A DNA stretch of 64,000 nucleotides. Source: Leptospira fluminis. GTDB lineage: Bacteria; Spirochaetota; Leptospiria; Leptospirales; Leptospiraceae. Below are positions 20,627-32,315 of this stretch, one piece after another; positions within the stretch are counted from its first letter, which is position 1; every line of letters begins with the position of its first letter. Below the pieces are notes generated by a model. That model saw only the letters and a program-made list of their open reading frames with translations. It was not told the DNA's origin and did not search any database. The DNA lies in the NCBI RefSeq assembly GCF_004771275.1, contig NZ_RQEV01000012.1, positions 310,001-374,000 of the forward strand. Direction: 5' to 3'. A program made the translations under genes and the position numbers.

Positions 20627-20869
20627 TTAAGCGGACTTTTTGGATTTTTTGGATGTAGTCTGAGTCGTTTTGTTCTCAGGTTCTTGTATTTTTGGAGATT
20701 CACTCTCGGGATCTCCGGAAAGGGATTTTCTAAATTGGCGGATGCCGTCCCCCAAATCTTTAGCCAACGAGGGAAGTCGCTTGCCTCCGAAAAGCAGGAG
20801 TGCTAAAAACAGGATAATGAGGATTTCCGGCCAACCTAGGTTACCGATGAATGCCAGGGGTAAAAACAT
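20627..20869 (-). CDS. tatA: Twin-arginine translocase subunit TatA
   Basis: 80 aa. One N-terminal membrane helix (PEILIILFLALLLFGG) is followed by the hinge and amphipathic helix FGGKRLPSLAKDLGDGIRQF and a charged, Lys-rich tail, the TatA/E layout. A perfect AAAGGAGG stands 7 bases before the ATG. TatA multimers form the transport pore with TatC. Confidence 0.94.
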   Translation of the reverse strand: MFLPLAFIGNLGWPEILIILFLALLLFGGKRLPSLAKDLGDGIRQFRKSLSGDPESESPKIQEPENKTTQTTSKKSKKSA

Positions 20870-20975
20870 GGATCTTCCTCCTTTGTTAGGATTTCCCGCA
20901 GGTTTTATCTGTCAAATAGATAGTAGCCCATAGCCGATAATTCTAAAAGAGCTTCCGGCAAGGAAATACAGGAAA

Positions 20976-21146
20976 ATGAGAGTAGAATCTTCGCCTTTCG
21001 ATGCGGTGTCTTCTTTTCCCCCAGTGTCCCAGCCTGGAGCGGAGCCTCCCATGGAAAAAACGGACGGAAAGGAAGAGGAAAAGACCCCCAATTCCGACTA
21101 CGTTTACGCGTTATCCACCGGCGGCATCATTAACGTGCAGGTATAA
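20976..21146 (+). CDS. Small ORF, 56 aa, function unknown
   Basis: An open frame from ATG 20976 to TAA 21146, preceded by AAGGA about 11 bases upstream. It ends 4 bases before the next ATG. The protein is hydrophilic and acidic in the middle ([20 protein letters not shown]) and ends in [10 protein letters not shown]. An internal ATG at 21051 is another possible start. Tight spacing to the next gene and protein-like composition support it, but it has no recognised family. Confidence 0.5.
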   Translation: MRVESSPFDAVSSFPPVSQPGAEPPMEKTDGKEEEKTPNSDYVYALSTGGIINVQV

Positions 21147-21150
21147 AAGA

Positions 21151-21960
21151 ATGGCCTTAACAAAGGAGCAGAAGCAGGAGTTCCAGGAAAAGCTGGGCGA
21201 TTTCCGAGCCTATTTAGAGGATTTAAAGAAGGAAGGAAACCTACTTAAGGCACAGTCCCGGAAAGACCCTAAGATGGAGCCCTATTTCAACGTTGCTCTT
21301 TCCCTCAATGCGATAAAAAACATCAATACTTGCCTGCTGATCAACGAGATTTCCGTGGTGATTTTGGATCTGAAATCGGATACCTATCTGAACCAAGGAA
21401 GAAAGGAAATCTATAGCGCGATCTCTTTTATGGAAAAAGTGGTAGGTGTGGATATCGACGGGGGTTTGGCCGAAAACAAAGATTTATTGGCGAAAATCCT
21501 ACAGTTCAATCCTATCCAAAGATTGAATTACGTAAAAGGACTTCGTCTCTGCACGAACAAAACGATCGACGCGTTCGGATCCAACTCCAAATGGAAATGG
21601 AGCTTTCCGGAAATACATTTCAAAATCGCGATTCTTAGTAAGAATCTTTTTGACTTCCGGGCTTTCGAAAAAGAAAGAGACTTAGAGAACCCGTATTATT
21701 ATCCGCGTCAGGAACATTATAACCTGATTCTGGAGCTATGTAACTTTGCGGCTCAAGAATACCGGGCTAAATTCGATTTGTCCACGCAGGACGCGGGTGA
21801 TCTGAAAAAATCCATCTCGCTTTTGGAGGTAAACCGGAAGATCCTCCAGACCACGGGAGAAACCGAGGATTTGGGTAAGACGAAAACGCTGATCGAATCC
21901 CTGAAAGAGAAGGTGGAATCAATCGAAGCGGAGAAGGAAAAGAAGAAAAAGAAGAAATAG
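21151..21960 (+). CDS. Conserved-looking protein of unknown function, 269 aa
   Basis: I do not recognise a family. From ATG 21151 ([16 protein letters not shown]) the protein is soluble and mostly helical, with a Lys/Glu-rich coiled coil at both ends and a C-terminal run of lysines (KKKKKK). There is no signal peptide or membrane segment. An in-frame start at 21001 would overlap the small ORF and is less likely. It lies 4 bases after that small ORF, so the two are probably cotranscribed; a thioredoxin gene follows after 53 bases. Confidence 0.75.
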   Translation: MALTKEQKQEFQEKLGDFRAYLEDLKKEGNLLKAQSRKDPKMEPYFNVALSLNAIKNINTCLLINEISVVILDLKSDTYLNQGRKEIYSAISFMEKVVGVDIDGGLAENKDLLAKILQFNPIQRLNYVKGLRLCTNKTIDAFGSNSKWKWSFPEIHFKIAILSKNLFDFRAFEKERDLENPYYYPRQEHYNLILELCNFAAQEYRAKFDLSTQDAGDLKKSISLLEVNRKILQTTGETEDLGKTKTLIESLKEKVESIEAEKEKKKKKK

Positions 21961-22013
21961 ACCCGTCTCATCTGTTGTAAAGAGTGGGAAAAAAAAGGAG
22001 TAAAAACGAACTC

Positions 22014-22328
22014 ATGGCATTGTCCGAAATCAACGACGCAACATTTCAAACGGAAATCTCCGGTGGAATGGTTTTAGTAGACTGCTGGGCCGAATGGTGC
22101 GGTCCCTGTAGAATGGTCTCTCCGGTACTCGAAGAGCTTTCCAACGAACTGAATGAAGTTTTGAAAATCAAGAAATTGAACGTAGACGACAATCAGGATA
22201 CGGCTCAAAAATTAGGAATCCAATCCCTGCCTACGCTATTGCTTTTTAAGGACGGACAACTCGTCGACAAGATCATAGGCGCACTTCCCAAAGCTCAGAT
22301 CAAGAATTTCATCGAAAGGCACAAATAA
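22014..22328 (+). CDS. trxA: Thioredoxin
   Basis: 104 aa, standard size. The active site is AEWCGPCRM and the cis-proline is in QSLPTLLLFKDG. It reduces protein disulfides in the cytoplasm. AAGGAG lies 13 bases before ATG 22014; an upstream GTG at 21984 would add 10 residues without conserved character. Confidence 0.94.
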   Translation: MALSEINDATFQTEISGGMVLVDCWAEWCGPCRMVSPVLEELSNELNEVLKIKKLNVDDNQDTAQKLGIQSLPTLLLFKDGQLVDKIIGALPKAQIKNFIERHK

Positions 22329-22364
22329 GGCCTCTTCGTAGAGGCGATTCGTCAGGAATCTTTC

Positions 22365-24515
<2,151 letters not shown>

Positions 24516-24530
24516 AACGAGGGAATAGGA

Positions 24531-25661
24531 ATGGAAAGAGTCCTGCAATTCACAGAGGAACACGAAGCGTTCCGGGAAATGGCTCGCAAATTTTTCGAGA
24601 CCGAAGTGGCTCCACACCATCATGAATGGGAAAAGGTGGGAAAAGTTCCGAAAGAGCTTTGGAAAAAAGCGGGAACCAGCGGTCTATTATGTCCGGATGT
24701 GCCCGAGGAGTACGGCGGCTCGGGAGCGGATTTTCTATATAACATAGTCGTAATAGAAGAATCCGCAAAAGTAGGAAACAGCGGTTTTTTCATATCTCTT
24801 CACAACGACGTAATTGCACCTTATATCTCCGCGTATGCGACCGACGAACAAAAAAAACGTTGGTTACCGGGTTGTTGTTCCGGCGATAGCGTTTTAGCGG
24901 TCGCTATGACGGAACCGGGCGCCGGTTCGGATCTAAAAAGCATCCGTACTTCCGCCGTGGACAAGGGAGATCACTATCTCGTTAACGGACAGAAGACGTT
25001 TATTTCGAACGGTCAATTGGCGAATTTAGTGATTACCGCCGTAAAACATGAAAACGGAACGATCTCGCTTGTTATGATAGAAGAGGGAATGAAAGGCTTC
25101 GAACGGGGTAGAAACCTCGAGAAAATCGGCCTTAAAGCCCAAGACACTTCGGAGCTGTATTTTAATGACGTAAAAGTTCCCAAGGAGAACGTGATCGGCA
25201 AGGGCGGACAAGGTTTCCGATATCTGATGATGAAACTTGCCCAAGAACGATTGGTTCTGGCCGTTGCCGCGGTCGAAGCGACTGCATTGGTGCACAAGAT
25301 GACCTTGAAATACATCAAGGAAAGGATGGCCTTCGGTAAGAAAATCGGATCCTTCCAGCATATCAAATTCCAAATGGCGGAGATGACCACCGAGTTGGAA
25401 ATGTGCCGTACGTTCGTCGATAAGGTAGTCGCCGAGCATATGAAAGGAAATAAATTGACTGTGGAAGCGTCCATGGCCAAGTATTATTCCACCGAGATGC
25501 AAAAAAGACACACGGATCTTTGTCTTCAGTTCTTCGGAGGATACGGATATATGATGGAATATCCGATCGCCCGCGCGTATCTGGACGCGAGAATTCAAAC
25601 GATCTATGCGGGAACTACCGAGATTATGAAAGAAATTATTGGCAGCAGCCTCGGTCTCTGA
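24531..25661 (+). CDS. Acyl-CoA dehydrogenase
   Basis: 376 aa, typical short/medium-chain enzyme. It contains the FAD-side signature AMTEPGAGSDLKS, the substrate-binding part GFRYLMMKLAQERL, and the C-terminal GGYGYMMEYPIARAYLDAR with catalytic Glu364 in YAGTTEIMK. It introduces the alpha-beta double bond of acyl-CoA in fatty acid or branched-chain amino acid breakdown. The chain specificity is not clear. Confidence 0.92.
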   Translation: MERVLQFTEEHEAFREMARKFFETEVAPHHHEWEKVGKVPKELWKKAGTSGLLCPDVPEEYGGSGADFLYNIVVIEESAKVGNSGFFISLHNDVIAPYISAYATDEQKKRWLPGCCSGDSVLAVAMTEPGAGSDLKSIRTSAVDKGDHYLVNGQKTFISNGQLANLVITAVKHENGTISLVMIEEGMKGFERGRNLEKIGLKAQDTSELYFNDVKVPKENVIGKGGQGFRYLMMKLAQERLVLAVAAVEATALVHKMTLKYIKERMAFGKKIGSFQHIKFQMAEMTTELEMCRTFVDKVVAEHMKGNKLTVEASMAKYYSTEMQKRHTDLCLQFFGGYGYMMEYPIARAYLDARIQTIYAGTTEIMKEIIGSSLGL

Positions 25662-25695
25662 AAGAATCTCGACTTTCTCTTCGTCCTAGTTTACT

Positions 25696-26919
25696 ATGGG
25701 CGAGATGTCTCAAATTAAGAACGTTTTAAGGCGGTGTGTAAAAGCCATCGCCTTTGTTATTTTAGGTGTTTCCGTATATTCGTTCCCTTTTTCCGGGCTG
25801 CAAGCTCAGATCACTTGTACTCCTCCGCTGACAGGCAACAACGTATGTACGATGATTCCGTCGAACATACAGTCCGATTTTAACGGATTGGCTCTCTCCA
25901 TCCAGACCCAATATTTGAACCAGGTCACGAAGTCCATGGCGGACTCGGCGGTAATGAGCAACGTAGGCGCGTCTATGATGGGGCCGGGTACGGTGAACCG
26001 ATTCCAGATCGGAGCAGGTCTAGGAGTTGCGGGAGTCAAACACAACGATATTACGGTTTCCTACAATGGCACGACTCTGCCGAATTTTCCGAACGTAGGA
26101 GCCTCCGTAAACCCGTCCCTGATGCTGGCGGTGAATTTGGGTTGGCTGTTCGGCAAAGGACAATCCGACCAACCGGATCGCTCCGCGGACATTCCCGATT
26201 CCCAACGTTCTTTTTTGCATCGACTGAATTTGTACGTGCACGGATTCCAGGGAAATGTCGGGTCCGGAGATTTGAAGACTCTCACGAACCAAGCGAATAA
26301 CGGAGTCCATCTAAACGGAAATTTCAATAACGCGGGAGTGACCCTTCGATTCCAATTGTTGAGAGAGAGATACACTCGTCTGGATTTCTTCGGCTTTACC
26401 GGGTTGAGTTTAGGGGTAGGATTCCATCGGCAGAGCGAGAACGTGACCCTCTCGTACGCTCCCGGAGTGAATTCCGCAGCCCAGGTCAACTTCGGATCCG
26501 CCGTGGGTAGGTGGGACGAAACCGTTTCATTCGGTTACAGAAACAAGGCTCAGTCCGTTCCCGTGGATATTCGAACGGGACTCAGGTTATTCTATTTTCT
26601 TACAGTATTCGTAGGGGCCGGAGTAAGCAATAATACCGGCTACGCAAAGGTGAATCTGGACGTAAACGGACCCCTGTATCTTGCGGTTAACGTTCCCACT
26701 TCTTCCGGACTGCCTGCGGCGGTGATCCAGCAATTGAGCGGGGGCGCCAGCGGAACTCTTCGTTTGGATCTCACCGGAACCGCCAATGCCAGAACGCAGA
26801 CGAATTACTTTTTGGGGGGAGTGGAAGTGAACCTTCTTACCTTTAAGGTCCTGGCGGAAGCGATGGTAACGAACGACAAGATCTATGCGGCGAATATAGG
26901 GTTGAAGTTCGCACTCTAA
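25696..26919 (+). CDS. Exported outer-membrane beta-barrel-like protein, 407 aa
   Basis: The N-terminus has a signal peptide (AIAFVILGVSVYSFPFSGLQAQ). The rest is rich in Gly, Asn and alternating hydrophobic residues, with repeated strand-like stretches and a last residue pattern IYAANIGLKFAL that ends in a hydrophobic residue, typical of outer-membrane barrels. I cannot assign it to a named Leptospira family. The start could also be the Met at position 4. A surface or transport role is likely. Confidence 0.7.
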   Translation: MGEMSQIKNVLRRCVKAIAFVILGVSVYSFPFSGLQAQITCTPPLTGNNVCTMIPSNIQSDFNGLALSIQTQYLNQVTKSMADSAVMSNVGASMMGPGTVNRFQIGAGLGVAGVKHNDITVSYNGTTLPNFPNVGASVNPSLMLAVNLGWLFGKGQSDQPDRSADIPDSQRSFLHRLNLYVHGFQGNVGSGDLKTLTNQANNGVHLNGNFNNAGVTLRFQLLRERYTRLDFFGFTGLSLGVGFHRQSENVTLSYAPGVNSAAQVNFGSAVGRWDETVSFGYRNKAQSVPVDIRTGLRLFYFLTVFVGAGVSNNTGYAKVNLDVNGPLYLAVNVPTSSGLPAAVIQQLSGGASGTLRLDLTGTANARTQTNYFLGGVEVNLLTFKVLAEAMVTNDKIYAANIGLKFAL

Positions 26920-27099
26920 TCGTACTCGGTTTTTTAATTTTCGGGACGGATTCTTCGATAAAAAGGGAGCTTAATTCGGTTTTTATTCTATACTAACAGG
27001 ATAGGCATGACTTTTGCAATATAAAGGGAAAGCGGGCAACGAGAAGTAAGTTCCGAGCCGGATTGCGTAAGAATTCAGCAGACCGCTTTAGGAGGCGAT

Positions 27100-27711
27100 A
27101 TGACGATTCCAACAACGGAAAAACCGCTTCACATTTCCTGCATCCCCAGGGGGGATGCATACGCCTTAAAGGTCAATATTTCCAAAAACGAGATCGGAAT
27201 CATCTATAGAGTGACCGCCGTTTTGTACGTTCACGGTTGGAATATAGAGGAGGCAATCGCGGAAACATCCACGGACGGATACATCCAGGATATCTTCATC
27301 GTTCGAAGGCTGGACGACGAACGGATGAAAGAGGAACACTTGAACGCCATTCATAAGGACTTAAAGGAACTCTTTTACGGCGGAATTTCGGTGATGAACT
27401 ACCTCGCCAGACATCCGGAAAAGACGGAAACGCTGCGGATGAAATTGGAAGAGACTCCCGAAATTTTTCTCTTTAATTCCGAAATCAGCGATTCCACCGT
27501 AATGGACCTGAGGATGAGGGATCGCTCGGGGATCCTGTTCGAGATCTCCCAAATTCTCTTCCTATTCGGGATAGACATCCTTTCCTTTAAAGCGGTAACG
27601 GATTCCGGACAGGTTCGGGATACGTTTCTTTTGAGATTGGAAAACGGTTCCAAATTGGACGAGGTTTTGCATTTCCAAAAACTGAAAAATGCGCTCCTGT
27701 CCGTATTATAA
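27100..27711 (+). CDS. Protein with two ACT domains, GlnD-like
   Basis: 203 aa with AGGAGG 5 bases before the ATG. Two ACT-type segments are visible: one near residues 22-90 (LKVNISKNEIGIIYRVTAVL) and one near 130-200 (MDLRMRDRSGILFEISQILF). They resemble the C-terminal pair of the GlnD uridylyltransferase, but the nucleotidyltransferase and HD domains are absent. Such proteins bind amino acids, often glutamine, and act as sensors. The gene stands alone. Confidence 0.7.
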   Translation: MTIPTTEKPLHISCIPRGDAYALKVNISKNEIGIIYRVTAVLYVHGWNIEEAIAETSTDGYIQDIFIVRRLDDERMKEEHLNAIHKDLKELFYGGISVMNYLARHPEKTETLRMKLEETPEIFLFNSEISDSTVMDLRMRDRSGILFEISQILFLFGIDILSFKAVTDSGQVRDTFLLRLENGSKLDEVLHFQKLKNALLSVL

Positions 27712-27713
27712 AT

Positions 27714-27742
27714 CCGGAATTTCTAATATAAGAAAATTCCGG
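27714..27742. terminator. Shared hairpin between convergent genes
   Basis: CCGGAATTT (27714-27722) and AAATTCCGG (27734-27742) are a perfect 9-bp stem with an 11-base loop, lying in the 36-base gap between the ends of the ACT gene and the MFS gene. It is A/T-rich on the inside and has GTTTCTT after it on the plus strand, so it can serve both directions. Confidence 0.6.
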
Positions 27743-27747
27743 GTTTC

Positions 27748-29055
27748 TTAGGAATGATGCCGTCTCGGTTGTCGTACGAACCAAAAGAAGAATAGGAATA
27801 AGGCGCTTAAAATTCCGGAAACTAGGAAGGAAATTTGGGGTCCCTTTTGGGAATACACCAAGCTGAACGCAACCGGCGAAATTCCTCTTCCTAGAGAACC
27901 TAGACTTCTTAGAATGCCCAAATTTTTTCCCTGGTCCTGTGCGGGGGAGAACAGGGACACCATGGCCGAAATTGCGGGGTTTAAAAAGGCGCTTCCTAAG
28001 GCCAAAAAGGTCAAAGATAGGAAAAGTTGGATTTTGGAATCCGTAAAGGATAACAGCAAAAAGCCGATCACAAGCATGGACCCCGCAAAAATTCCGATGC
28101 TTTTTTCCGGAACTTTCCCGCTGATACGCCTGATGATCCCACCTTGCACCAATACGATGATTAGACCTATATAAACGAAGGTGTAACCGATTTCCATCGG
28201 TTTAAATCCCAAGAACTGGTCCAAATAGAAGTTCAGCGAGAATTCGAATCCTGAAAAGAAAAATAAGAACAGAAAATTCAACAAACTGATCCAAAGGACG
28301 TCCCGCGATCCTATATCAAATACTCCTAATATAGGATGCAACCTTCCTTCCGGCTTTCTTCGTAGCGAGGCCGGAAGGGTTTCCCGGAAGCGGAAAACGA
28401 CGAAGAGTAGGTTTACCAATGCGGCGGCAGTCGCCGCCAGCGCGACGGAAGGGAATACCGTCATCTTGGACCAAGGAAGGAAAGGAAGTAAAGTCGAAGG
28501 GTCGGTATGAGCAAGAATTCCGCCTATGGAAGGTCCTGCAATAAAGCCGAGTCCGATCCCCGCACCGATCATTCCCATTCCTTTGGCTCTATCTTTTTCC
28601 TCGGTAGAGTCCGCCATGGCTGCGGTAGCCACGGAAATATTCCCTCCCATGAGTCCGGTGATCACTCTGGAAAGTACGAAAAAGGAAAAACTACCGGAGG
28701 CGAGCCATGCCAGATAGCCGACGAAACTACCTGTGCAGGTAAAAACCAACACGGGTCTCCGTCCGGTTCGGTCCGAAAGTTTTCCCCAAATCGGAGCGAA
28801 CAGGAACTGTAAAACGGAATAGAGACTGGCGACGATCCCTCCGAATAAAGCCACGAACAGTTTCCAGTCGTGAGCGGAACTGTCCAGCAAACGGGAAGTC
28901 CAACTTGCGAGGAGGTCCAAGAGAGGATCTCCGGCTTGGGCGAGGAAATGGTTCAGGGTTTCGGGAAAGATCGGGAAGATGAGGGAAAACCCCATCATAT
29001 CAATGAATACCGTAAGAACTAAAATGAAGGAATGTTTCCTCATGGGTGGGTTCAT
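27748..29055 (-). CDS. Major facilitator superfamily transporter (TetA-like drug/proton antiporter)
   Basis: 435 aa with about 12 membrane segments. The MFS motif between segments 2 and 3 reads GKLSDRTGRRPVLVF, and the GxxxGPxxGG motif of drug antiporters appears as GLGFIAGPSIGG in segment 5. The nearest general class is the tetracycline/multidrug exporter group; the substrate is unknown. Either of two N-terminal Met codons (29055 or 29043) could be the start, and neither has a clear ribosome site. Confidence 0.85.
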   Translation of the reverse strand: MNPPMRKHSFILVLTVFIDMMGFSLIFPIFPETLNHFLAQAGDPLLDLLASWTSRLLDSSAHDWKLFVALFGGIVASLYSVLQFLFAPIWGKLSDRTGRRPVLVFTCTGSFVGYLAWLASGSFSFFVLSRVITGLMGGNISVATAAMADSTEEKDRAKGMGMIGAGIGLGFIAGPSIGGILAHTDPSTLLPFLPWSKMTVFPSVALAATAAALVNLLFVVFRFRETLPASLRRKPEGRLHPILGVFDIGSRDVLWISLLNFLFLFFFSGFEFSLNFYLDQFLGFKPMEIGYTFVYIGLIIVLVQGGIIRRISGKVPEKSIGIFAGSMLVIGFLLLSFTDSKIQLFLSLTFLALGSAFLNPAISAMVSLFSPAQDQGKNLGILRSLGSLGRGISPVAFSLVYSQKGPQISFLVSGILSALFLFFFWFVRQPRRHHS

Positions 29056-29160
29056 ATTCGAGCGTTACAAGAATCGGCAAGGACCGAATCGTATTGCCTA
29101 TTTTTTGAGCCGAGTCTTCTTTGTCCCGAATTTTTCGGCACCCAGGAGGATTCGCAGAAC

Positions 29161-29517
29161 CTACTTTTTTTGGCTGAGTTTGTTGAGCTCTTCTATCGCG
29201 GATTTTGCCTTAGCCTTCAATTCTTCCGGAAGTATCTCGTTTACCTGCGAGGAGATTTTCTGGAAATTCTCCTTCAATTGCTGGTAAATTGCGGTCGTTT
29301 CGGAGTTCGCGCTTTGCAATTTGGACTGTGCATCGGTGATCGTTTTTTGGATCAGGTCTCGGAGACGATTCGCTTGCTCCGACTGGTTTTGCGCGCCTTT
29401 GGCCCGCAATTCCTCGTAGAGTTTTTCCAAATCATGGACGGATTGTTTGATCTTTCCTTCTCCGGATTGGAATGCGGCAATGCCGGCATTTAAGATATCC
29501 ATTAAGACTTTTTCCAT
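29161..29517 (-). CDS. Phasin-like coiled-coil protein, 118 aa
   Basis: ATG 29517 is chosen because AGGAGG lies 7 bases before it; a longer frame exists but has no such site. The protein has a short hydrophobic N-terminus (MEKVLMDILNAGIAAFQSGEG) followed by a continuous helical coiled coil with many Gln, Glu and Lys residues. This layout matches the phasin-related group that coats polyhydroxyalkanoate granules, although no granule synthesis gene is nearby, so a more general role is possible. Confidence 0.65.
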   Translation of the reverse strand: MEKVLMDILNAGIAAFQSGEGKIKQSVHDLEKLYEELRAKGAQNQSEQANRLRDLIQKTITDAQSKLQSANSETTAIYQQLKENFQKISSQVNEILPEELKAKAKSAIEELNKLSQKK

Positions 29518-29598
29518 GGCGATCCTCCTCGCACGGCGTCCCAGGATACGAGTAGATTCGGAATTCATCAAGCTAAATCGCGAGACGCACTTTTCGTT

Positions 29599-30174
29599 TT
29601 AGGAAGGATTTTCTAGCATTTTGCGGATCTGGTCCCGGATCTTTGCAGCGGTTTCGTAATCTTCCGCCTTCAGAGCGTTATCCAGAGAATCCTGCAGGAT
29701 TTCCAATTGCGATTTAGGAAGCTGGGAAATTTTTTCCTTTCCGATGGTTTCTCCCGGAATTTCGTCATCCTTCATTACGATTCCCGCTTCTTCGATGACT
29801 TTCTTGGCGAGGTAGATGGGCGCGCTGGCGCGGAGAGCGAGCGCGATGGAATCGCTGGGTCGGGCATCTAGAACGATGAGTTCCTCATCTTTTCTGAGAG
29901 TGATTTTGGCGTAGAACGTATTGTCTATGATTTCCTCGATCGCGATCTTTACGATTTGGATTCCCAGAGTCGTCAAAAGGATGGTCATCAAATCGTGGGT
30001 CATGGGGCGGGGAGGTTTGGTACCTTCCAAAACCGACGTGATCGAATGGGTTTCGAGGGGGCCGATAAAAATGGGCACGACCCTTTGGTCCGAGTCGTCT
30101 TTTGCTTTTAGGAATACTGCGAATCCGACATTGGTTAGAGAAATATTGTAAATGTTCGCTTCTATTAAATCCAT
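29599..30174 (-). CDS. Bifunctional nuclease (DUF151) family protein with UVR motif
   Basis: 191 aa. Residues 1-140 form the BFN/DUF151 domain (VVPIFIGPLETHSI, then LDARPSDSIALALR, both conserved in the family). The last 35 residues hold a UvrB/C-type motif (ALKAEDYETAAKIRDQIRKML), which mediates protein contacts. Some members cut DNA and RNA; many bacterial ones are untested. It is cytoplasmic. Confidence 0.85.
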   Translation of the reverse strand: MDLIEANIYNISLTNVGFAVFLKAKDDSDQRVVPIFIGPLETHSITSVLEGTKPPRPMTHDLMTILLTTLGIQIVKIAIEEIIDNTFYAKITLRKDEELIVLDARPSDSIALALRASAPIYLAKKVIEEAGIVMKDDEIPGETIGKEKISQLPKSQLEILQDSLDNALKAEDYETAAKIRDQIRKMLENPS

Positions 30175-30232
30175 TCCTAGATTAGACCCTATCTTTCGAT
30201 TTCCGAAATGTCAAGCCTTCTAAACCGACGGT

Positions 30233-32110
30233 TCAGGTCGAGTCTAATCTTCGGATCCAAGAATCGATTTCGGAGCACATTTCTCTGACCACGGGCATGT
30301 GGAAAACGATTCCCAGGTGTCCCTGTTCGTAGGAAAGAATCTGGTTTTTTTCGTGCGGAAGAGCCGCGAGATCCGCCTTGATAGTTTCGCTCGGAACGAC
30401 TTTGTCCAAAGAACCTAAAATCGAAAGCAAAGGAATTTTGAGATTCTTTTGTAAAGCGGTATAGTCCAGATTTCCGTCGTACGAAAGAAAAGAATGGTCC
30501 TGGCTAAGTTGGGATCTGAGGAATTGCAATACTACTTTGGTGGATTCCTCACAAAAGATATCTTCTATCAGAAAATACCATTCCGGAGGAGAAATCTGTC
30601 TGTAACCTACGAAGTCCCGAAGATTTACGACCTTCGTGTGGAGGTCGAAGGACACGGCTCGGAGAGAGGAATGTAATCCCAGGAGGAATTTGAAGAATTT
30701 GTTCAGGTCCACTGTGGGAAGAGTCGTTTGGAGAGAAAAGGAAGTCAGGTCGAACAGGAAATCGGAAATGGTTTTGGAAGGAACCAGTTTCAAGCCCATT
30801 TTCAAAACATCCAGACCCGGAATTTGGGCTTGGAGACGGATGAAGTTCGGGGAGGTGATGGAGACGATTCCGGAAAGGATCTCCTCCGGTTTGGGAAGAG
30901 GCAGAGGGGAACCCTTTCTTTTCCGGACGATTTCCTCGTACGCCGCCGCGTAAAAACGGGGGATCATTCCTCCCATGCTATGGCCGACTGCGACCAGTTT
31001 CTCATTCGGGAAGTTTTCCTGAATCCATTGCAGCACCGCCGGAAAATCTTCCTGGATGAAATCGTCTACGGTCCAACCTTCCCTGATACCGAACGTAGGG
31101 AGGGTGCGTCTCGATCGGCCTCTCATATCCATCGAAAATACTCTGTATCCGTGCTTTAGGGCCAGCTCCCTGGCCACTTTGTCCATTACGGATCGCCTGC
31201 AGAAGAAGCCGGGAATCAGAAGTAGATTTTTTCCGGTATCGTTTTTATCCTTGGGCTCGAAACGCTTCAGGCTAACGGAAAAGCCGTCTCCGGACGGAAT
31301 GATATAGCTGGCATCCAATCGATAAGATCGATGGTACGTATGAGAATCGAACACGATCGTAGTTACCGGATCGTTTTGTCCGTAGCCTCTCGTGTAAAAA
31401 AGGTTTTTGGCTCGGGAATTCAGGTCGGATTTTTCGATATTCTTACGAGCATAATAAGGATCTCCTTTGGATCCCATTTCCTTGGAGATCACGAAGTCGA
31501 TGACATCGTATAAGGAATAAAGCTGCTGGCGTACTTCTTCCTCCTGGTCTTCGGTCATATTGTCCCTGCGGATTCCCCAGAGCATTCCGATCGGAAAGCC
31601 CTTTACGAAGAGTGGAATTCCGGCGGCGTAATTCATGGTCTCGGTTAAAAGTTTTTTTAAGTTGGGGTGGATCCTTTCATCGTGCAGGCTGTGAAAATAG
31701 ACTTCCGGCCTGGCCTTTTTTTCCACGGAGAGAATCGCTTCCCTCAAATATCTGGCGGAAAGATTTCCCGCATCCTGTATAGAAATCGGAATCGTATTTC
31801 TGATGAATTCCTCTATGCTCTGGAGACCGACACGATCGGCCACCTCTTTCATTTTAAAGTGGGTGGCGGAAGCGACGATCTTCAGGTTTTTTCCTTGGAT
31901 GGCTTCGAAGATCGCGTATTGAAAAACCGGTTTTCCGTTCGGCAGAGTCATCGCCACCATCTTATTCACGAAGGAGTTCCAGACTTTTTGCAGGAAGGCG
32001 CTCGTTGCATCCGTTAACGGAAAAACGTAAATATCGTCAGGATTGACGGTGTAACCGCCGCCTTTCCTGCGGGTTTTGGGGCTGACCTTTTTCACTACGG
32101 TCTGTTCCAT
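30233..32110 (-). CDS. Two-part protein: N-terminal domain plus alpha/beta hydrolase
   Basis: 625 aa. Residues from about 295 form an alpha/beta hydrolase with the oxyanion-loop LLLIPGFFCRRS, nucleophile Ser378 in VGHSMGG, an Asp in LGSLDKVVP and a late His in GHLGIVFH. Residues 25-215 form a separate mixed domain of unknown family whose order and size (about 190 residues, FPIGMLWGIRR near its end) recall GAF-type sensors, but I cannot confirm this. Lipase, esterase or polyhydroxyalkanoate-related activity is possible. No export signal. Confidence 0.7.
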   Translation of the reverse strand: MEQTVVKKVSPKTRRKGGGYTVNPDDIYVFPLTDATSAFLQKVWNSFVNKMVAMTLPNGKPVFQYAIFEAIQGKNLKIVASATHFKMKEVADRVGLQSIEEFIRNTIPISIQDAGNLSARYLREAILSVEKKARPEVYFHSLHDERIHPNLKKLLTETMNYAAGIPLFVKGFPIGMLWGIRRDNMTEDQEEEVRQQLYSLYDVIDFVISKEMGSKGDPYYARKNIEKSDLNSRAKNLFYTRGYGQNDPVTTIVFDSHTYHRSYRLDASYIIPSGDGFSVSLKRFEPKDKNDTGKNLLLIPGFFCRRSVMDKVARELALKHGYRVFSMDMRGRSRRTLPTFGIREGWTVDDFIQEDFPAVLQWIQENFPNEKLVAVGHSMGGMIPRFYAAAYEEIVRKRKGSPLPLPKPEEILSGIVSITSPNFIRLQAQIPGLDVLKMGLKLVPSKTISDFLFDLTSFSLQTTLPTVDLNKFFKFLLGLHSSLRAVSFDLHTKVVNLRDFVGYRQISPPEWYFLIEDIFCEESTKVVLQFLRSQLSQDHSFLSYDGNLDYTALQKNLKIPLLSILGSLDKVVPSETIKADLAALPHEKNQILSYEQGHLGIVFHMPVVREMCSEIDSWIRRLDST

Positions 32111-32315
32111 ACGACTAATTTTTTAATTCAGGTCCTTTCTGCGCAATCTGGATTCGTATTCGAAACTAATCCTTTTGGGGGAGAGATAGAGTTTTTTAGG
32201 AAAAAAGATTTTTATCGTTTTAGACTCGAGAACACGGTGGGAGAAAGAAGGTGACTTGCCGCTACGCAGTCGCCCGTCATGGTCGACTTAGCTCCACGGC
32301 GTCTTTATAATTGCT
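32111..32315. other. Gene-free stretch before the tRNA repeat array
   Basis: Together with the decayed tRNA copies this is a gap of about 350 bases without a protein gene. It is AT-rich near 32111-32220. No open frame, hairpin terminator or clear promoter is visible; it should hold the promoter of the hydrolase gene that reads away to the left. Confidence 0.5.
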
